From assembly GCA_037903355.1 (NCBI GenBank), contig JBAJFE010000029.1, forward strand, positions 806,001 through 870,000: a DNA stretch of 64,000 bases, read 5' to 3'. The notes beneath the pieces were generated by a model, which worked only from the letters and a program-made list of their open reading frames with translations, was not told the origin of the DNA and ran no database searches. Shown here piece by piece: positions 11,421-24,415 of this stretch (the first letter of the stretch is position 1; the number at the start of each line of letters is the position of its first letter). The position numbers and the translations under genes were made by a program. The stretch is from Trichuris trichiura (lineage: Eukaryota > Nematoda > Enoplea > Trichinellida > Trichuridae).

Positions 11421-13811
11421 TAACAGTATAGTTGAAAAGTTGCTATAAAAGCAAAACTATTGAAAATAATTTTTCAAATCTCGTTATCATGTGCGTCGGC
11501 AGTATTGTCCGGACCGCTACAAAATCTAGTACGAATATGGCTAAACTTTTGAGGTCTGTTTAATATCAAAGCAGCTACAATTCTGAATTGCGCGTACCTC
11601 AAAAGCTCTACGGATGGTTTAAAGGAAGCGGACGCACAAAATCACGTAATTCATCTCTGGAATAATCCATAACTGAAGCGAGCATAACGCAGCCGTTAGT
11701 TGAACTTAGGAAAACTTTCGCAATTTAGATTGAATAGTGCTAATTACGACAACATGTTAAGTTTTGCAGAGCATAACGACGGGTGGAGGCAATTGCGCAT
11801 TCGTTAGCAACCTCACAACTCATCCAAGTGTCCGTCCAAGTTGCCTTATCTGCCGCCACGTTATCGCACATGAATACATAACTATGCTAAGAAAAATGGT
11901 TCGTCATTTTGCCCAAACTAATACCGCTTTAGCGCGGTTTCATTAACCTATGCATAATGAATACGCAAAGACTTCCCTCCTTTTAAAAACTACTAACAAG
12001 CCTAATCGCTTCATCGAGAGCTGAAGAGACTCATTCATATTAACGCTGCCTCGGTCTCAAATAAACAATTATGAAGATGGACTCCTTCTCAAACGAAACT
12101 TAATGACAAAAAGACATTGTGCCTCATTGTACAAGACAGACTTATGACAGACAGACTTATGTTGCTAGCAGTGATCGTTCATCCATCCCATAGTCAACGA
12201 GTAAGTGAGCTCTTGCAGGTATGATTCCATACAGTTTGGCCAATGGTAGGCATTTTGATATGCTGCCTATTGCTCAACATAGCAATTGTTGAGAACAGAT
12301 GCTGTCAGTGAGCTTTATGCGCCAGGCAATTCATGCTTGACTAGTGGAGGAACGAATACACTTTTTGATTCAAGCTTTCGGAGGGGAAAATTGTCAAAGT
12401 TACTTGAATAGTTCAGTTTGAATCAAGTAATTCAAACAAAAAATTTAACTGGGCGTAAATGAAATATCTGTACAATGTTGATAGTTTTGCATAGTTAATT
12501 GGGGGCGTTTCTTCGTTCCTTTCAGCCGCCATGAAGTTATTAATATTTTGCACGGTAAAGGTAGTCATTTTGCATAGGCCATATTTGTGGTGAGTGCACA
12601 GAGCGAATGTCACACACGAAGAAGCGCAGCGAACTGTCGCTTTAGTTTTACGAAAGCAGAGAAATAAAAAATAGTGAAAATAATGGAGCCACGCGGCGAC
12701 ACATGCTTCAGTCGTAATGGTTCTCGCAAAAAAAATAGAATGGTCGACAACTGAGAGCAAAAAATGGAGTTAATGTGGGCACTGCTTAAAGAATAGCAGG
12801 TTCTTGCTTGCGTGCACAATGAAATCGAACAAACAAAATATTTCAACTCCCCAATTAGAATGTGACTGGTAAACACAACTGATGGTTTTGATGAATTACT
12901 TCCTGCGACCTTCACGAGTGTTACGCCTTTGTTTCTGAACAATCATTCAATCAACCGTTGATACATGTCTGCTACTTTTACTTCAGCGTGTATACGATGT
13001 ACCATCCTATATAGGAAAACGTGATCTGAGAAATACGTAAAACAACATCTTCAAAACATATAGCATTAACAGTACCAATTTGCGCACGATACCCGCAGTC
13101 AGTTTGGGCAAATCTTTACCTGCTCAGCGTAATTATGTTTTGCACTTATGAATAAAATATTACGAACATCAAATAAACAGCTCTTTATAGATTAGTTAAA
13201 ATGATGGCGGGAACATTATTATATTTAAAAAAATAGCTTGAAAGAGAAGAGGAAAGCCTAGTTTCTTCTTCCGATTTAAACGGATGAACAGATCGAACAG
13301 CGCTAGACATGATAAACACCTTCAATGTGACAAAATGGGACCAAACGCTCTTTCAAAACTCAATGTATCAGCAAATTAATTTTTACCCTATTAACTCTAA
13401 ATTAGGCAAACACATGGTACAGTTGATGAATAATGCCACCAATTACTGGATGTTCGAAACGTAGGCTAAGCAAAGCCACTGAACTCTCCATACGAATCAT
13501 TTCAATTAACGATCTGACAAAAATATACATATAATACTCATTTTATAAATCTAGCTAACGTTAACGGGCAATTTGAAAACTTGAGAAAAAATTAGGTAGT
13601 CCGTGAAACGTTCCACACATGTTTCTATTAATACAATTGGGAGCGAAATACATTTGGCCATTAAAACCGTGTTGTTTTTTCCATTTCTTCTCCGACCGAA
13701 TTTATGACAACATCGACAGGATGAACTTGTGCCCTTGACTTGAGCAACTTCTTCGCTTGCCTAAATTAGGTGAACTATGAAATTAATTTCCGAAAAAGAA
13801 AACGTTGAGCT
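11417..13811. other. intergenic, no gene recognised
   Basis: AT-rich spacer between the retrotransposon and the 3' end of the sugar transporter. Open frames at 12413-12760 and 12610-12942 (-) have no recognisable motif. An imperfect direct repeat of GACAGACTTATG lies near 12141-12165. Confidence 0.5.
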
Positions 13812-16800
13812 CTACCTAGCGTTGTATCGCCAGGAGCCTTTCATTATAAGCTCGATGTCTTCAATATGCACTCCTTTGGTCTCCGGAACAATCAAATAAA
13901 AAATAGCCAAACCAATAGCGCTGACGACAGCGTAGAAGAAAAACGCGCCTAAAGTAATTATTGAACACGGGGAAAACGCAAGATTTACTTAAAGAATATT
14001 ACCATGTCTCGTTATAGCTCTTACTAGGGATAGGAAGGTAAGTGAAACAATTAAGTTGAAGAACCAGTTGACAAAAGTAGTTATGGACACACCGTGGCTA
14101 CGAGCCCAGTTGGGAAATATTTCGCTTAAATAATACTTTTAGCCGGCATAAAGTTCCATACCAATCGATAACTTACGCATTAATTGTCCACGGCACTCCG
14201 CCCAAACCTAAAATGTTAACAAGATGTCAGTTGTAGTAAGAAACTAACTGAAATGGATATTACCGATTGAAAAGCAGCAGAGGTAAAGTGTCATTCCCAA
14301 AATTGGAATCCAAGAGTAGGATGTTATGCAATACCCGTAGTCGAAAACGACATTCGGATCCAAAAGTTCAACATCTTCACCAACTATCGGCTTATCAAAG
14401 TCTTTTCGCAAACAACGCCCATATAACGAATACTGAGAAGATTCCTCATGCGAATGATTTGAATAAATTGATACGCATGAACCCGTTTGGGTGGGATCAC
14501 CATTCAACTCATAGCAAAATCCACAATGGGCGAGGTATGAGCAAGCGTCGCAACTATAAATTTGGAAAGACTTAATGCACGCGGTGTTCAAGGAGCACAT
14601 GTCAAAAAGAAACCATATTATTAGTGTTAAGGCTAACATAAGCTTGAGTACTCCTATATTCGTACCATATATATACTAAGTAATGAAATATTAAGAAAAC
14701 GCTCTGACAAAGTGTGTTCCTGAAGCACACAGGGTTCCACTTCAAATGGGCCCATATGAAAACTGGGTTGAAATAGTAAAAGGAGCTCGAATCAACTACG
14801 TTTTACTACATACCCAAGTCCTCTGCATGAGTCTTTCATTGCCAGTTCGCTGAACTGTCCGTTCATAAATAAAGCTTCGTCGTATTGAGCACCTGGCGAA
14901 TTTGAAGCAATCAAAGCAAAGCCAATCCCAAGGAGAACAAGGCTAAGTATAACACCTGAAAGCTACTTCTTGTACGCACTCGCAGTGTACTCAAATATAT
15001 TCTTACCAATTGTACTGCCAAGAAGAACTAATCGCCTACCGGCGCGCTCAACCAAATATATACCGATGAATGTACAGAAAAAGTTAAATCCTGACGTCAC
15101 TGCTGCCATCCAAATAGCCAGAGTGCGACTGCGTACACCTCCAAGTTGGACAATAGTAGCGCTGTAGTACCTGCGAAATTTGAAAAAGAAATATCAGACG
15201 ACTTGGCGCGAAACGTTCTCGTGAACGTTACATGACAGTGTTGATACCGGACAACTGCTGGAACACCATCAATAAGCAACCAATTACCAGCGCCTTTCTC
15301 GTTTCTCTTTGTCTGATCATTTCGAGGAAGACCGATTTTTCTCCTAGAAAAATTAAACGTCAACATATTTAAGCCTGAAAATCACTATGAGAAAAAATAT
15401 CACATAAATTTACAGTTTAGCATAAAAAACCTTGTGGAAGAGAACCCACATAACCTGTCTGTAATGGCGAGGCTACACGAAAACCCTAACTGCAATGCAA
15501 ATTGCTGAAACGTAGTTGGCTCACTGAAAACGCTGTTACACACTTTGTTCAATTGGAATTTCTGTGTTGTTCAGATAGCTGCCCATTTTTCACGAAACTT
15601 AATGTTTCGCTGAGAATAGAGGCTACGAACTTTGAAGGGAATTAAAAGCCATACAATGTACCTTTTGCCTCTTTCTCTTTCTGTCGTTGGTCTTGAATTT
15701 CCTTGATGATGTCCAAGTCAGCCTTAGCTAACTTTACTCCAGTTTCGTCATTTCCATATATGCTGGTAAAAATATCAAACGCTTCTTCTGTGCGTCCATT
15801 GTTAGCAAGCCAACGAGGACTTTCTGGCATGAACAGAAACCCAATGAGCTGTATTAAGGCCGGAATAGCGGCGACTCCCAACATCAAACTGAAGCAATGA
15901 CATAGTTATGCAAGATATAATATAGGTTAAAAGGATACCGCCAATTAACGTTGTCATCGTGAATGTAGCTGAACGCTGCATCAAGCAGGCCGGCGACCCA
16001 GAGGCCAAAAGTAATAAGAAGTTGGAACATAACGATCATTCGACCTCGTATATGAGGAGGAGATGTTTCCGCAATGTAGGCGGGTATTGTCGATGATGAG
16101 ATGCCTGAATGAACAAAACTGCCACTACGAATCGATTATTCAAGTTTTTCTCCAGAAAATTTCCATTACGGAAAAACTGACAAATACTAATAGTTAATAA
16201 ATGATTCATGCATCAGCACAAATTCGCATGTTACGCAATCTTATTATAACCAGAAAAGATTAGCGAGATACTCACCAATTGCTGCACCAACAATTATTCT
16301 CCCAACAACGAGAACTTCTCTGCTTTCTGCTGCGCCAAGAATGACTGAACCCACAATGAATAAAACGCAAGACAAAAGGATGATTTTTTTTCTTCCGAAC
16401 CGATCGTTGAACCATCCTCCGAAAAGAGCAAAAACGGCAGCCGCACCAACGGTTACACTAACGATTATCTAAAATTGTTAACTTTAATATTTCCCTCTGT
16501 ATGTCTCTATTAATTCTGGCTGCGTTTTGAGAGATCTCGAAAAAACAATGCCACAACGTTGAAGCCGATTAAATGAAGCACAGTCTTACTAAAAAATCAG
16601 AGTGAAACCTGTGCAACTTCTAAATTATGACTGTCGGATAGCTGCTTACAAATAACAAAGTTATTCACGAAGTTTAAGCATGAGCGCACAACTGCCAATG
16701 GCATAGAAAAGCGAAGTTGTTAATTGAATTATTGCCCGTCAAGTTCGTTCTGCTTAATCTCGAAAAGTAGAATTTGAGTTGTACAGTTGTACCATGCGTG

Positions 16801-19800
16801 CAAGAAAATGAAAAAAATAGAACAAACGTAGTTCTCATTACTGCAGCAATAAATAAGCTTCTTAAGCGACTACTAATACTGCCATAAACTTACAAATGAA
16901 AGAATTATTAAGTAAGAAGTTAGATTATATTTAGACGCTAAAATGTCATAAAAAACTTAGTCTAAATATGGAAAAATTCTTACACGATTGGACGTTTTTG
17001 CTTCTATTCAACGATATCTGAACGTGTTCGTTTCTTTTCACGGTAACAGCCTACTTTTTGAATGATCAAGCTTTATTGCTGTAACTTCTGGGACAAACTA
17101 ACCTATTCAAACAAGGCTGTTTCCGTGATAAGAAATGAAAAGCTATGCGTCACCTACGAAATGAATACGTACCAAAGTTAAAAGTGGAAAGTCTGCGCAC
17201 TTACTCCGTGAAAGCGTGAAGAAAGATTAGTGCAACAAATCAAAGTTCAGGGCAAAGCTACTGGTTCGTAAAACGCCCGCCTTCAAGGTGGCAGAGGAAA
17301 GAGACGGTTCTGAAGAGTTCATAAGATTAAAAAAACGTATTTCCAAAGAAGAACAATCGCATCACCGATTGTGGAACTTCATCAGCCCGTTGTGAAACTC
17401 CCAAAACCCATTATTAAATACAGTAAGCCTTAGCCTAGGTTGAGTGTATGTGGATTGAACTGCATTTCAAATTAAAAGCAGGTTTTTGCTGTTTTCTTTT
17501 CAAGGATTGCTAAGCAATGTGAATATTTCATGATTTATTTACGGATGTGCCGTTACGCAGCGTGAAGAAATGAAGCAGCTTCAAGAATCCCGCTGGATCC
17601 ACCCATGGCGCTAGAACGCGAATGATCATAGTGGCAGGGTTGGAAACAAAGCAACATCAGATTTCAAAACGTGCGACAGTTAACGTGATGTCGTAAAAAA
17701 TTATTTTGTGGGATTGCATAAACTGTAGAAACGGTGGTTTCGAAAGCGATTGTTAGCAATGATTCACGACAAGTCAATTTGTTATTCATACGACCTGATT
17801 TGTAAGCAGAAATTGCCGTCTGTTAGAAGCGGAAACGAGAACAAATCTTGCAACAAACGGAATCTAGCTGAGCTTATTACTAACCCGAAAGGTATAACAT
17901 TAGTACGTTCAACTTTGCATCATACAAAACGGGCTAATATGTTGGATTAAGCAAAAACAACACAAATTAATATTGTCGCCGTTTGTTTTCCTTAACTGCA
18001 ACACAACAGTCAGCAGAAATGGACAACTTGAAGCCTTTTCATAGAACTTAAGTACTGCATAGTCAGCAATTGCTGTTTCTGCTTCTTTATGCAAATATGC
18101 AGCAACTGAGGGAAGATTAGCGAAATTAAAACAATCTACATCAAGCAACGCGCCAAAGCCCTCTCAGAAATGTTGGACCAATGTAAGACAGAAAAGGCCT
18201 AACCGAGCGCGAAAGCTTTTAACCTGCACTAGTTTTCGTTAGGTTACCTTAGCGAAGAATAAAGAACGAAAGCCAAAATTATTCCTATAAATAGATACTG
18301 TTTGGTCACTTCTCAACTGATAAAAAACCCAGCCGCGCAATGACAACTGCCAAACTACTTGTTGCGTTTTTTCACCCAGCGGACAAATAGGCACGTTTGC
18401 AGTAATATGGGAAACTTGAATAACTAGTTCTCAAATATTAATGACGCCATCGTCCGAAGCTAATGAACCATATCCTATCAACACATTGGCATTGAGAATA
18501 CTAAGCTAATAGTGTGGCGCAAGCGTGGCTAACAGCGACAATAAAATTTCCTAAACTAAACTTCCTTTATGACCAACTGCTGGAGCTGTAATGCACTAAT
18601 ATTCGTACAATCACATAAAAACAACGCAAAGAAATTACTCTCCTTTTTTGTTGATTGAAAAACCTAATTTCAAGAAATATGCAAAACACCACAGCTGAGC
18701 ACAACACAGTGATTCTACGAAAGATAGTGATAGTAAGTTCAAAAGTATTAAACTTATAAAACAGAGAACAATAATCGATACGCTCAAGGGTAAGTATCAA
18801 TATGCCAACTGGTCCCTAAGTGCGCAAAACCTAAGTAATAGGGTAGCACTACGCTTGCGCCGGACAGCCACTTGAAGATCAACGGTAAGCAAATCTTGTT
18901 GCCGCAAAATCAGAAATGCTTAATTGAGCATGTTTCAGTGAGCATTGAAACAGCAGTTCTACGGCAGAGTGTGAGGGACAACAAAGATAGCTACATTCTG
19001 TTCACCACTACTTTAAAGGCTATTCAACAAAGCTAAGCAGCGGGAAGCACTCAATTACTGAGACATTATTCTCCCAAATGAACACAACGTGTCCTACAAA
19101 TCCGTATCATTCAAAGAACAGTTTTGCTGAGAGAGTCCATTCTTAACTGAATAACAATTATAAACAAACAACAAGCATCTTTCGTCTGAAGATTTACGTA
19201 TCTATCCAACCAATGGAGTCTCACCCTTAGAAGCGCTTTACTCGTTATTACACTAACGTTGATGGAACAACAATGCTGTTAATGCTATTATTGGCAAAAA
19301 TTTCCTATTGCGCATTACTGGCTTTAGGTATTGCATACACTTCTAAGCTACCGGTTCGGAATGTTATTCTTAAGTGATTGCATGCAAAGTATCAATGGTA
19401 CAGAAAGATAAACGTTTCATTAGTAAAATCAGTGAAACTGCGTCATTCCTCTACTAAAGCAGGTTTATTTTTAATAAAAGTACTATTTTACGGATTCTGT
19501 TTCCTTTTGTAAACAACACTTTTACGGTTTTTAACCCGTTTTTTCATATAACGTTTATTGTTGTTATGACGTTTCTGACAGAGCTTTCGGGTCCTACCTT
19601 CAGCAGTAGGAATGCCTACTGCCACGCCGGTCTTCACGGTTGCAAGCCTCTCCATCCGACTAACTCTGGCCGATGCCGCAACTGTCAGCTCTTTCCTGAG
19701 CCGTCGAGCTTTGGCCCCACCTGGTCAGTCAGAGCAGAGTCAGCTCTGATGTCTGACTAACCGGGTGGGGCCAAAGCTCGACGGCTCAGGACGAAGCTGA

Positions 19801-21728
19801 CAGCTGCGGCCTCGGCCAAAGTTAGTCGGATAGAAAGGCATGCTAGCAGGGAGAACGGCCTGACGGCGAACACCGTTCACGCTGAAGACGAGTCAAAGTA
19901 GGACCTGAAGGCTCCGTCAGAAACGTTTATAACAACTATAAACATTATATTTAAAAAAACAGGCCAAAAACTGTCTTCAAAAAAGAATTTTAAAAACCTC
20001 TTACAAAGAAAAGGAAAAAAGAAAAACTTCCGTTTACTGAATGAATTACTGTGCTTCTGATTCTTCCGACTGGTAATATACTACTATGGTAACATAATAC
20101 AGCGCTGCGGAATAGGAGAGGTGTTTTGCAACCAAGGAGTAAAATACAATAAAATGCTTCGGCACGCTCACAAAAAGCAAATAAAGACATACAAATATAC
20201 TCTACCGCCTTTCATAATAAATGCACATTTAACCGTGTGTCCTTATCCGAGTTTTGCAATAAAAAGGTTGTTCTTCTCAACTGTTCTATAAAACACCGAA
20301 AAATATGGTCAGTGAATGGGATCAGACTTCATTAGATGAAATTTTAAGGGCAAAATAACCTGCTTCACTTGATGCTAACTAGAAAATCACAATCATCTGT
20401 GAATAAACGCGTTTCTGAATTATCCTTTGGTAAAAATGTTTTACAGTTTGGTCGAATTCAAAAGTTTAATGGTGCTCTGTTATGTTACCCAAATTATTTC
20501 GCATCCGTTGCCGTGTCTTAATCCTGATGAACTAATTGCGCAACAAAATGTTGATTATCAAGCTGAAGTGAACTTCAATAGTAAAAGCATAGAATATGTG
20601 GAAGAATTATCGGCAAGATACTCGACTGCTACGTTGTCTTCAAAGAGCTTCTTTCCCGTATGCCAGTATGGCTATTTAGAACGTGAATCAAAAGACACAG
20701 AAACAGTACAATTTCCGCAAACACAAAAATCAGAATAACCATAAAGCTGAAATGCCAAACTGGTCAGCCAAAAGGCAAAATTGTCAGCCAATGAATTAGT
20801 TCAATAAAGCAAACCGACTACCGATACATAATTGCACGGTGCCTAGTTATTATTAATGAATTTTAAAAGAGTTCCAATGGACGGACTTTACTTTGAAACT
20901 TATGAGTTGCTTTACTGGACACATAGCTTATACCCGCTGATAAGATGTCCAAATATTTTAACAGAACATGAATTTCCGCATATTCAACTTGAACATGTAC
21001 AAGGGAACATTTCGTGCTGCTAATTAAACTATCAACTTGCGACTAGAATCAACCATACAATAAACGGTAAACGATGTTTTCTGTAGAATGAATAAATTGA
21101 ACCAAATGGTACTGCCAGAACTCTAACCAACTTATTCTAAAACATATTCAAACTGGGCAACCATTTTCGTTTCACTTCACCGAAAAGAGACTAAATGCTA
21201 TAAACGTTACCGGAACGAATGATTAAATATCACGGAGATTGCGCATGCGGGCACTGCCATACACTAAGCGCTTCAGAAAATGCGACCTTTGATAAAACTA
21301 ATGCCATTTGGTGTTGGGATACAAGAAGGACGAATCTGTTCGTCTCAGTGAAACAATGCTTATAAAGAAAACTGATGCCCATTTTTGGGCCCTGAAAATG
21401 GCCAATTGAATATACGTTGTACTTTTCTCATGTTTGATATATTAAAGTATTTGAATTATATCACCTATTGCTGCAGCTTAAACAATGCGTCTTTCGTTTG
21501 TCTTCGACAGTCGTACAAACTAACGGTATTGTTAGCTAGCGGGGCATAGTTTACCTCTTGCCAGATATCGTCCAGGTCGAAAACAACCTTCATGATTAGC
21601 ATAGCCCCTGATACAACACCAGTATCATATCCAAACAAGAAACCACTCATTACAGCCATTAATGTGAGCACAATAACCTTGCCGGTAATTTTTGTTGGTC
21701 GGAGGTCAAGCTGGCCAAAAGAGCTCAC
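13812..21728 (-). CDS. proton/myo-inositol-type sugar transporter (HMIT, SLC2A13-like)
   Basis: Twelve-helix major-facilitator sugar carrier of the plasma membrane; the closest family I recognise is HMIT. Exons, 5' to 3': 21555-21728, 16276-16468, 15939-16104, 15662-15888, 15232-15343, 15007-15170, 14814-14955, 14264-14553, 14177-14207, 14003-14124, 13812-13948; frame-consistent, 585 aa. Signatures in order: [13 protein letters not shown] in helix 1; NDRFGRKK after helix 2; [15 protein letters not shown] after helix 4; FMPESPRWL after helix 6; [13 protein letters not shown] in helix 7; ERAGRR after helix 8; a long Cys-rich extracellular loop (exon 14264-14553, at least seven Cys) between helices 9 and 10; [12 protein letters not shown] in helix 10; VPETKG after helix 12. 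The large 9-10 loop is the HMIT hallmark. Intron 1 is 5086 bp, whereas most others are 51-320 bp. Substrate (myo-inositol or another polyol) is inferred from family. Confidence 0.93.
19553..19943. repeat. 391-bp fold-back (palindromic) element
   Basis: Left arm and the reverse complement of the right arm align over nearly their full lengths: GTTTATTGTTGTTATGACG against GTTTATAGTTGTTATAAACG, followed by matching TTTCTGAC-GAGC, GGTCCTAC, CCGACTAAC and GAGCCGTCGAGCTTTGGCCC blocks. The arms are much richer in GC than the host intron. No coding capacity fits both arms. It looks like a MITE or fold-back transposon; I could not fix a target-site duplication. Confidence 0.8.
20436..20738 (+). CDS. 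possible small secreted protein, unknown family
   Basis: A 100-codon ATG-started ORF in the first intron of the HMIT-like gene, on the opposite strand. The N-terminus has a hydrophobic core ([11 protein letters not shown]) that could be a signal peptide, followed by a polar, Asp/Glu/Ser-rich region with only two later Cys (CLNPDEL and [11 protein letters not shown]). A potential donor (GTATGC) lies inside the ORF, so it may be only one exon of a longer gene. I recognise no family. It may also be a chance ORF. Confidence 0.3.
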   Translation: MFYSLVEFKSLMVLCYVTQIISHPLPCLNPDELIAQQNVDYQAEVNFNSKSIEYVEELSARYSTATLSSKSFFPVCQYGYLERESKDTETVQFPQTQKSE

Positions 21729-24194
21729 TGTACTGTCAATCTGAAGAAAAGTTAAGAATTATGAAATTCTTTGAGTATCTAAGTTGCAGCTTATGTTACC
21801 GACACTTGAACCATGATTATGTATTAAGCTGCTGAATGACGCAAAGCAATATCAAAGTTTGAAGCACATAGAGCGCGCACAAGTCCAGTTTAGAGTCAAC
21901 TGATGATACGCTTTGAAATGAAACCATAAATATATGACACCGCCGACATGGAACAGGCAAGACAAGTTTTCAATATGAAAAGTTTCCGCGAGCTAATAGA
22001 CAATGATCGCCGTAACCTCTAAATGCCTCTAAACGCTGAGCGTTTGGGAAAATTTGTGCAACACTACAAAACAAGTTAATCTGAACACGTCTATAACGGA
22101 AGTCGGAAAGTTATAATGAATTTTACGTAAATAAACTATGTGACGTCAGTCCAGCAACTGACAATTGTCGCCTAAGGCAGCTGGAGAGGGCATATACGTT
22201 GCAGTGACGTAGTAAGTAATAGTCCTGGGTCACTTCAGTATGACAGTGACACTTGTCATAACCGACGTTCCGCATTTTCATTGCTGAAAGTTTCCTGTCA
22301 TAACGCAACATATCAGAACGGCAATAATGCAATTAGAATTAACATTCTGAGAGGCAAAAAGAATTCTGAGAGACCACTTCCATTCACATAAAAAGCGCCA
22401 ACAGTAGCGCAATTCTTCCGGTTAATAAAACGAACGGCGCTTGCACAAAGCTAGTTTACGTAGCAAGAACAAGGTATCATTTCAAACGGAAAAATAATGC
22501 ATGTGTTATATTCAGGCCAACTACCTGCACTGGTTCAGAATAATACAAATTACTTCATTTTTGTTTTCAATATTCTTTTTTACGAACTGTTTCCGAAGCG
22601 TTGCCAACGTGACTCCCTTTACAAAAGGAGTATAATGGATGGACAGAATCTATCGGATTCCGGAATTTTCCCATGCTAGAAGTTCTAAGCGTAATTCTTA
22701 TTACCTTCTGAGAGCAACTTTTTTCTTTTAAATTTTAAGGGAACCTAAGCACGAATCATTCTTAGCGCTCATTACCCGTTTTGTTAGGCTAAAGCAGCTT
22801 CTCAGAACATGCCAAGTCGACTAACAAATACATTGAAGATTTCAACAACGCCTGGGTTAACACATTAACTCACTTTAACTATCTCTTTTAGCGGTGCAAA
22901 CAAACACCCCATAAAATTCATAGAAGCACGCAGCCTTTTTATCAATAAAAGTCCTCCCTAGCAAGCTTAGGGGTAAGCTTCGTACACTCCTTCAAGAGTA
23001 CCCATAAAAGACTACGACTACAATGGACCCATTCAAACAACGAAACCTGTGTTTACTTCAAAGTCCCAGCTGAATGAAATGCACAAAGACATCTACATAT
23101 CCTTATGGAATCAAATAATCAGAAATATTTCATTATCGTCATTCCCAGCGCGTTAACGCAAGGTTGTTTCTTTAATCTGAATTTCTCTATGAAATTACAC
23201 TCAGTTATCAGAAATTCAACATTCAAACTAATTATCAGTATTACATCGACGATAAAGCTTTTTCGTGCGCGTACAAGCTACCACAAAAAGGAGTAAACGC
23301 ATTTGTCTGACTTAGTACTTTCACATTGTTCGCGATGTAGTCAGACAAGGTCAGGAAAGCAGTTTCGAACTATGAGAAAATCTATCAGTCCCTAAGTCTG
23401 ATAAACTTATTCTCATCTGCAAAACAGACATAGAAACTGCTGAACCGTGCTCCATAAAAATTAAACGATGCTTTTAGCAATAACGGTGAAGGACCACCTT
23501 CCACTTTCCGCGTAGGTCATTGAAAACGTTTGCTCTATTTCAAATGTTCAGCAAACTATCTCACAATTAATGAACAATTTCCGCAGCGAGAAATACGCAC
23601 TTTTCCACACCCAAAGTGATGTCAAACAAAACAGTTTCAAAACTGGTTACCCGGGACTGAAACTTTTTTTTCTTCTTGCAACCATAGCATGCGTCTGGTC
23701 GCTTACTTATCAGCAAAACCCAAACTACATTAATTAGTGTTCCCTCTCGAGCTTTTGTGCTAACAAACGTCACCAGTATATAACCTGCTTATGCATAACG
23801 TTAAGACGTACAGATTTGCGACCAAATAAACATGGTGAACTTAATGCAATTTGCTTGGAAATAAAAAATACCTAAACCAAAATAACATAAACAAAAGTCA
23901 TGAGAAATAAGCGATTCTCATACAAAGCAATTGCATAGTTTAGTGCCTAACAAAGGAGGAACTAATGACTGAAAGCTGTGGTCTCCTACAACTATCAACA
24001 AAAGCACTGACAACAAACGAATGCTATTAGCCTTTACAAGAAACCTAATTTTCAAACTTATCAGCTTTGTTCGTTACTGAACAGACGAGTAGTCACCCAA
24101 ACAAATCGAGTAACGGTTTCCAGCGAAAAGTGTCAGTTTTGTATTAGAAGGCATCGCGTAATTCAAAAAACTTGCAAACAAGCTACATAAACTA

Positions 24195-24415
24195 CCGTAT
24201 ATCATGGCCTATAAGAACACCCCTCTACCTAAGTAATGGGTAGTAATGATTGGCCCAGTTAATCACTTAGTGAGTCTAATTGAGGTAGAAGAATTGCTGT
24301 TCAGCTCATAGGACTAATAAGTCGAATGCGAGCCTAGGAAGTACCAACTGGGCCAATTATTACCATCCATTACTTAGGTAGAGAGAGGGGTGTTCTTATA
24401 GGTCGTAATATACGG
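24195..24415. repeat. MITE with TA target duplication (Tc1/mariner-like)
   Basis: A 221-bp element starting CCGTATAT and ending ATATACGG, flanked on each side by TA (24193-24194 and 24416-24417). The terminal inverted repeats extend at least 60 bp with a few mismatches, including the block CCTATAAGAACACCCCTCT, CTACCTAAGTAATGG and TTGGCCCAGTT. No transposase. The TA duplication points to mobilisation by a Tc1/mariner-type transposase in trans. Confidence 0.85.

Larger units (their letters stand above)
16469..21554. other. 5-kb first intron of the HMIT-like gene
   Basis: Joins exon 1 (ends at IWQE) to exon 2 (starts IIVSVT) in phase 0. It contains the palindromic element at 19553-19943 and the plus-strand ORF at 20436-20738. 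The remainder is AT-rich. A frame at 17909-18148 (-) reads like protein in part but matches no family I know. Confidence 0.7.
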
